Source of the DNA: Costus lasius
Taxonomy: Eukaryota; Streptophyta; Magnoliopsida; Zingiberales; Costaceae
Direction of reading: 5' to 3'
DNA: 64,000 nt
NCBI GenBank assembly: GCA_027563935.2
Contig: CM050451.1
Coordinates: forward strand, 33,929,565-33,993,564
Below, in pieces: positions 59,353 through 64,000 of the stretch. The first letter of the stretch is position 1. Every line of letters begins with the position of its first letter. Position numbers and translations under genes: made by a program. The notes under the pieces are model-generated. The model ran no database searches, had not been told where the DNA came from, and was given only the letters and a program-made list of their open reading frames with translations.

Positions 59353-61024
59353 TGAAGGGAACCCCTTTCAAGAGGGGGGCGAAACCCTAGTTGGCGCAAA
59401 CTCGATAGGCAGCGGATTCAAGAATCGAAAACATGCAATATATGATCAACCTTTAAAACATGAAAGAAGGAGATGCGATTCATACCAATGCCATTTAAAG
59501 ATGGCGCCTTGGAAGATAGAAAGCAACGAAGATTTCCTCCTTAGGACGCGCACACAAGATGAGGATGCGCTTACTCCCTACGGAATATCTTGTGCTAGCA
59601 AGATTCCTAGGTGTCTTTGATCGAGTGAGAAGGGAAGAAGATCGCCTTTCCTTGCTTGATTCTCGAGTCTCCAAGACGTGAAAGAGTAGTCTCTTACGAG
59701 AGAGAGCGACGAGAATTAGAGGTTGAGACAACAAGAGATGCGCTCCATGTAAACATGGGGGGCGTGGTTGCTAAAAATAGCCAACCTTTCTTACATGCGA
59801 TCATGTGTTCATGCCCACATGAACCAATCGCATTTTCCTCATTACTTTGAACCAAGCGCTCACATCTAGAGCCGGTTCAATTCGGTCTGGTCTATAAACC
59901 AAAAAACCCAAGCAATTAGTTTAGATCACATTAAAACCCTAAGGTGCTTGATCTGACCGTCGATCTCTTGATGCTTCTGATCTGACCGATCTAGCATCCG
60001 TTCTCTCGATCGAAGCTTACCGATCTCAAGCCCTAATCAATCAAACATGATCAGACCAGATCTCACTTACAATCAGAGATTAAATCCCTTTAAACTGAAC
60101 CCGAACAATTCAGTCCACACGATCTGACTTAAGTAAGCCATATCATCAAATTGTGCGACCCTGAGGGTTTCCTTTAATTGTCGGTAACGATAACTCACGT
60201 TATCACGACCAGTGAGAGGTATCTAGCAACACATCACTGTCTCCCGATATAAAGGAAAGAGTCTTCCAAGACTACACCCAAAAACAGCACAAGTGTGAAT
60301 CAATTCACAAGGCATGCATATTTCCTTTGCCACTGGATGTTCTTATTGGACAAGCCTGTCAAGCTCGTAACTCCAATATGATGAGCATGATTAGATCAGA
60401 TGAACACTGTCACCTGGGTATGGCCATACACTTTTCTCAATCATCTCATCCAGGGGGCCCCTTTAGAACATCACACTCCTTAAACAAGGAGACGGCAATC
60501 CTTTGTCTATCACTAATGCTCTAACCTGACTCAAGCTCACCATCCAAGATAGTCTATAATCATTATGTTTCAAACGATATTGAACTATCTCAAAACAATG
60601 ACAATCATCATTTAGAAAACACAAGTGATCTCAAGTCAGAGGAAATGTGCCACTTGTCATAATCAAGGAATATTCACATTGTGACAAACAATTGAACATC
60701 CTAGTAGGGTCTGTCCAGTACATCCCATGTACCCATGAGTCTACATCTTATTCCATGCTCGAAGCATCCTATAAGATTAGAACACATATTAGTCTTAACC
60801 ATATCAAGGCTGTCTCATGTTCACCAAGATACATCGACTAAGGACTTAATAGCATGTCAGCCCAGCTGAACAGCTTTGAGACATTATTCAGAAGAACATA
60901 TATTGCAGCAGACAATGTAGCTAACTGAATAACAACCATGCCTTTATAAACATAAGAGTTTATTACATGATACTGATACATTCCCACAGGCCTCAAACAT
61001 TAGCCTTAAGGGCATACCCCAACA
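59353..61024 (-). repeat. 5' LTR of C
   Basis: 1672 bp, tgaagggaacccc to ccccaaca, matching 34756-36427 with a few substitutions. Followed by C's right TSD cacca. Confidence 0.95.
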
Positions 61025-61029
61025 CACCA

Positions 61030-62609
61030 GACACATCTTATATCTTATTTCACAAAAGTGGACTCCTAAGTGTCAACTAGACTCTAGGATAGTCATTTTT
61101 ATCACAATAATCACATCAGGCAGGCTGAACAACAACCCCCTTATCACAATAATCACATCAGGCAGGCTAAACAACAACCCCCTCACATATCACAATACAG
61201 GGCTGAAATCTCTAACCCTTAACATATCACATATAGACTATCCCCTTGAGTACACAGTTACACTTAGCCTTAGTCCTATCCATTCCATGACCACAACACA
61301 TAATATTTGAGTTCACATAACCACATAATATTCGAAAATCACATAACCACATAATATTCAAAAAAATCACCTAATCACATAATATTCAAAAATCACATAA
61401 CCACATAATATTCCAAAAAATCACATAATTCACATAGTAGTGTAGTCCTTAGGTTTCATGCTGATTAGTTCAGTCTAACCTTGCTAAGTTATCACCCAAG
61501 TTTCTCAAACAAAGATTCATGGTCATAGATAAATAAACATGAATATTATTAGCATTTATTAGGGCTATTAGGGCATCCATAACATCAACATAAGATTAAA
61601 ATTCATCTTCTTACAATCTAATTCACAAAACATCACATGTAGCCCACGGTTTCAAGCATATTATATACTTAAAATTTAAACCCTAGTTAACAAGAATTCC
61701 ATGCTAAAAATCATTGATTTAAAGCTTCCTAAATTCCATATAAGAATACCTTAAATTTCGGTTTTTCATGATATATACACCCATGCAAAATTTTGGTTTT
61801 TCATGATATATTCACCTTTGCAAAATTCGGTTTTCAACACGGTGAGGTCTTGAGTTTCGGTTTTTAACATGATAAAGTTTTCAAACAATTACATGTATCA
61901 TCTAACACAACCAAATAGATAGGATCGAATAGACACTCCACTCACCTCTTAACCGTGAACACTAAGGTGAAATCTTCCCCCACAAAACTCGTCTAAAGCC
62001 TTTAAGCCGCCCAAAGAATCTCCAAGAACTCGCCAAGAAAGTTTCTTCACCTCAAGGAAATTCGCCAAGGGGAAGAAGATGGAGAATTCGCCTCAATAAC
62101 TCCAAGAACACCAAGATCGCCTTCTTCCTCCAAGGTGGCGTCAAGCTCTAGGGTTGCATGAACGATCAGCCGCCAAAAGTCCTCTTCACGCCATATTTGA
62201 ATTAACGGATTGGATCTTCAAGTCGCCAAGCATCCTAACCGCCAAGTAGAGGATCCAAGTCCATGTCGCCAAGTGATGATCCAATTAGGTGAGAAGACTT
62301 AATCCACTAACTAATTAATTCGAATCCATCTAATTTAAGTGTAAACCCAATAACCCATAGTTAACTAATTAATTTAACCATTAACTAACCATTTAACCAT
62401 TCACTTAAACGAAAATCCAATAAGGATTTAATTAACATCCAATAAGGTCTATTTAATTAATTACAAATTAACAATCAATAAACCAGTTAATTAATATCCA
62501 ATAAGCTAGTTAATTAACATCCAATACTGCTTAACGTAAAATCCACAGTCAATGATTTTATTTAAATCAAAATAATACTTACCAGGACTTAAGATCCTTG
62601 GATCTTACA
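61030..62609 (-). repeat. 3' LTR of Z, proximal part
   Basis: Resumes Z's LTR directly after C: gacacatctta here and ggacaacacca at 34745 match Y's tgtctgttgtcc region at 12395 in reverse. Ends ggatcttaca at 62609. Contains a short tandem repeat at 61313-61430. Confidence 0.9.
61313..61430. repeat. 26-28 bp tandem repeat in Z's LTR
   Basis: About four copies of tcacataaccacataatatt followed by an A-run start at 61313, 61339, 61367 and 61393, with a fifth partial copy. Y lacks a comparable clean array. Confidence 0.85.
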
Positions 62610-62619
62610 TCCCTCCCTC
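62610..62619 (-). other. Polypurine tract of Z
   Basis: GAGGGAGGGA on the coding strand directly precedes the LTR start TGTAAGATCC. Confidence 0.88.
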
Positions 62620-62638
62620 GTTATAAAGCTTTAGTCCT

Positions 62639-64000
62639 CTAAAGCTCAGCATTCATATCATCAAAAAGATAAGCATAAAACTTCCTCATATCAGCTTCAG
62701 TCTCCCAAGTCGCCTCCTCAACCGACTGATTTCCCCAGATAACCTTTACTAAAGGTATAGACTTGTTCCTCAGAACTTTATCCTTTCTATCCACAATCCG
62801 GAGAGGTCTTTCCTCAAAGGTCAAATCACTCTGAATCTGAAGAGGTTCCAACTCCAATACATGAGATGGATCAGGATGATATTTCCTCAAAGCAGAAACA
62901 TGGAACACATTATGCACATGATCCATAGCAGGAGGTAAAGCTAACCTGTAAGCCACTGGACCAACTCTCTCAATAATGTCAAAAGGGCCTACAAACCTAG
63001 GGCTCAGCTTGCCCTTTTTGCCAAACCTCATAACACCCTTAGTAGGTGACACCTTTAAGAAAACATGATCCCCTACCATAAACTCCAAGGGACGACGACG
63101 GTCATCAGCATAACTCTTCTGTCTGTCCCGAGAAATCTTCAGTTTATTCTGTATCTCTCTGACCTTATCAGTAGTCTCCTGAACTGCATCAGATCTCAAA
63201 ATCATTCTGTCACCAGTTTCCTCCCAACACAAGGGAGTCCTACACCTTCTTCCATACAAAGCCTCATATGGAGCCATCTGAATACTGGAGTGGAAGCTAT
63301 TATTATAAGTGAACTCTATCAAAGATAGATCCCGGTTCCACTCAGAACTCCAATCAACCACATAAGCTCTCAATAAGTCTTCTAGAGTCTGTATAGTACG
63401 CTCCGTCTGGCCATCAAACTGAGGATGGTATGCTGTACTAAAACTCAACTTAGTACCCAAACCCTCCTGTAAGCTCTTCCAAAACCTGGACAGAAATCGA
63501 GAGTCCCTATCAGACACAATATCAACAGGCACTCCATGCAGTCTGACTATCTCATCAATATACAATCTAGCCAGTCTCTCTAAAGGATAAGTCATCTTGA
63601 TCGGAAGAAAATGGGCTGATTTAGTGAGTCTATCAACAATCACCCAAATAGCATCATGACCCAATCTGGTTCTGGGCAAACCACAAACAAAGTCCATACT
63701 GATGCATTCCCACTTCCACTCAGGAATAGGAAGGGGCTGCAACAAACCACCAGGCTTCTGGTGTTCAGCCTTTACCGTCTGACAGGTTAAACACCTAGAG
63801 ACAAAATCAAATACTTCTTTCTTCATACCCGGCCACCAAAAGCTTTTCTTGAGGTCCTGATACATCTTAGTCACACCAGGATGTAGAGAATATTTGGAAT
63901 TATGGCTGTCCTCCAATATTTCTTTCCTCAAGCTCGGTTCCTCAGGGACACACACCCTTCCACGGAACCGAAGAACACCATTATCAGACAAGCTAAAATC
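62639..64000 (-). CDS. pol: Ty3/gypsy Pol, integrase and chromodomain part (element Z), N-terminus off window
   Basis: The frame is open from the right window edge to the stop at 62639; there is no genuine start in the window. Counting from the codon at 63991: integrase finger H30, H37, C67, C70; catalytic D100 (SMDFVCGLP), D161 (VSDRDSRF) and E197 (DGQTERT), spacing D,D35E; GPF/Y-like motif at 335-337 (VGPFDII); HNVFHVSALRKYHPD at 360-374; chromodomain near 398-440 with the typical ATWE. This arrangement is that of plant chromoviruses, probably the Tekay/Del lineage. The chromodomain would direct integration to modified histone marks, by analogy with the family. No stop or frameshift seen. 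Gag, protease, RT and RNase H should lie right of the window. Confidence 0.93.
   Translation of the reverse strand, partial: DFSLSDNGVLRFRGRVCVPEEPSLRKEILEDSHNSKYSLHPGVTKMYQDLKKSFWWPGMKKEVFDFVSRCLTCQTVKAEHQKPGGLLQPLPIPEWKWECISMDFVCGLPRTRLGHDAIWVIVDRLTKSAHFLPIKMTYPLERLARLYIDEIVRLHGVPVDIVSDRDSRFLSRFWKSLQEGLGTKLSFSTAYHPQFDGQTERTIQTLEDLLRAYVVDWSSEWNRDLSLIEFTYNNSFHSSIQMAPYEALYGRRCRTPLCWEETGDRMILRSDAVQETTDKVREIQNKLKISRDRQKSYADDRRRPLEFMVGDHVFLKVSPTKGVMRFGKKGKLSPRFVGPFDIIERVGPVAYRLALPPAMDHVHNVFHVSALRKYHPDPSHVLELEPLQIQSDLTFEERPLRIVDRKDKVLRNKSIPLVKVIWGNQSVEEATWETEADMRKFYAYLFDDMNAEL

Larger units (their letters stand above)
34756..61024 (-). mobile_element. Element C: full copia element hosting D and E
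   Basis: LTRs at 34756-36427 and 59353-61024 are both 1672 bp. TSD cacca is at 34751-34755 and 61025-61029. Interior order on the minus strand: PBS 59339-59350, leader (interrupted by E), gag-pol (interrupted by D), PPT 36428. Without D and E the element is about 9.1 kb, the family's size. Confidence 0.96.
33676..64000 (-). mobile_element. Element Z: chromodomain Ty3/gypsy, runs out of window
   Basis: Z's 3' LTR occupies 33676-34755 and 61030-62609, split by C. The PPT is at 62610-62619 and pol starts leftward reading from beyond 64000. Its 5' LTR is to the right of the window. The LTR matches solo LTR Y in sequence and ends. Confidence 0.92.

Noticed and set aside
1..64000. Host genes, rRNA, tRNA, organelle or prokaryotic features
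   Set aside because: None found; every long coding frame is retrotransposon Gag-Pol.

Overview
This window looks like plant nuclear heterochromatin from a flowering plant with a repeat-rich genome. The evidence is four kinds of LTR retrotransposon of plant type (chromodomain Ty3/gypsy and long-LTR Ty1/copia), primer-binding sites matching initiator-methionine tRNA in every element, and no recognisable host gene, tRNA, rRNA or prokaryotic feature. I cannot name the species. Nearly every base can be assigned to a retrotransposon, mostly by LTR boundaries, 5-bp target-site duplications (TSDs) and open reading frames.

Left third (1-16682, mainly + strand): A (1-7837) is a young Ty3/gypsy element whose 5' LTR is cut by the window start. 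It sits in S, a copia LTR on the minus strand (7838-8819). Next come the remains of X, an old copia element: LTR end 8820-9229, leader, and a decayed gag-protease piece at 15790-16682. X was hit twice by elements now reduced to solo LTRs: Y (gypsy, 10591-13790, TSD ccagc) and G (copia, minus, 14095-15784, TSD gaaca).

Middle (16683-31223, + strand): a tandem array of one copia family, LTR1 - B1 interior - LTR2 - B2 interior - LTR3. Neighbouring units share LTR2. B1 has lost about 2 kb of leader and gag. B1 and B2 carry the same nonsense codon between integrase and reverse transcriptase. LTR1 belongs to another subfamily than LTR2 and LTR3.

Right half (31224-64000, minus strand): a nest of insertions. 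W (second copia family, 31224-33675) is interrupted by Z, a chromodomain gypsy element that runs out of the window. Z's 3' LTR is split by C (copia, 34756-61024, TSD cacca). C in turn contains D in its pol (38644-47733, TSD ataat) and E in its leader (50734-58839, TSD ctaac). E has an intact 1294-residue Gag-Pol but lacks its PBS and half its 5' LTR. D has near-perfect LTRs but a nonsense codon and a Glu-to-Lys change at the integrase catalytic site. C's reading frame is intact apart from D's insertion.

The genes do not form a host pathway. Each element encodes, or once encoded, the same replication cycle: Gag particle, protease, integrase, reverse transcriptase and RNase H, primed by tRNA-iMet. 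I found no new multi-gene system. The points most worth checking are two small structured elements supported by compensatory base changes (a hairpin in the copia LTR and a T-arm/B-box-like motif in its leader), the shared-LTR array, and a run of nonsense changes that look like 5-methylcytosine deamination.
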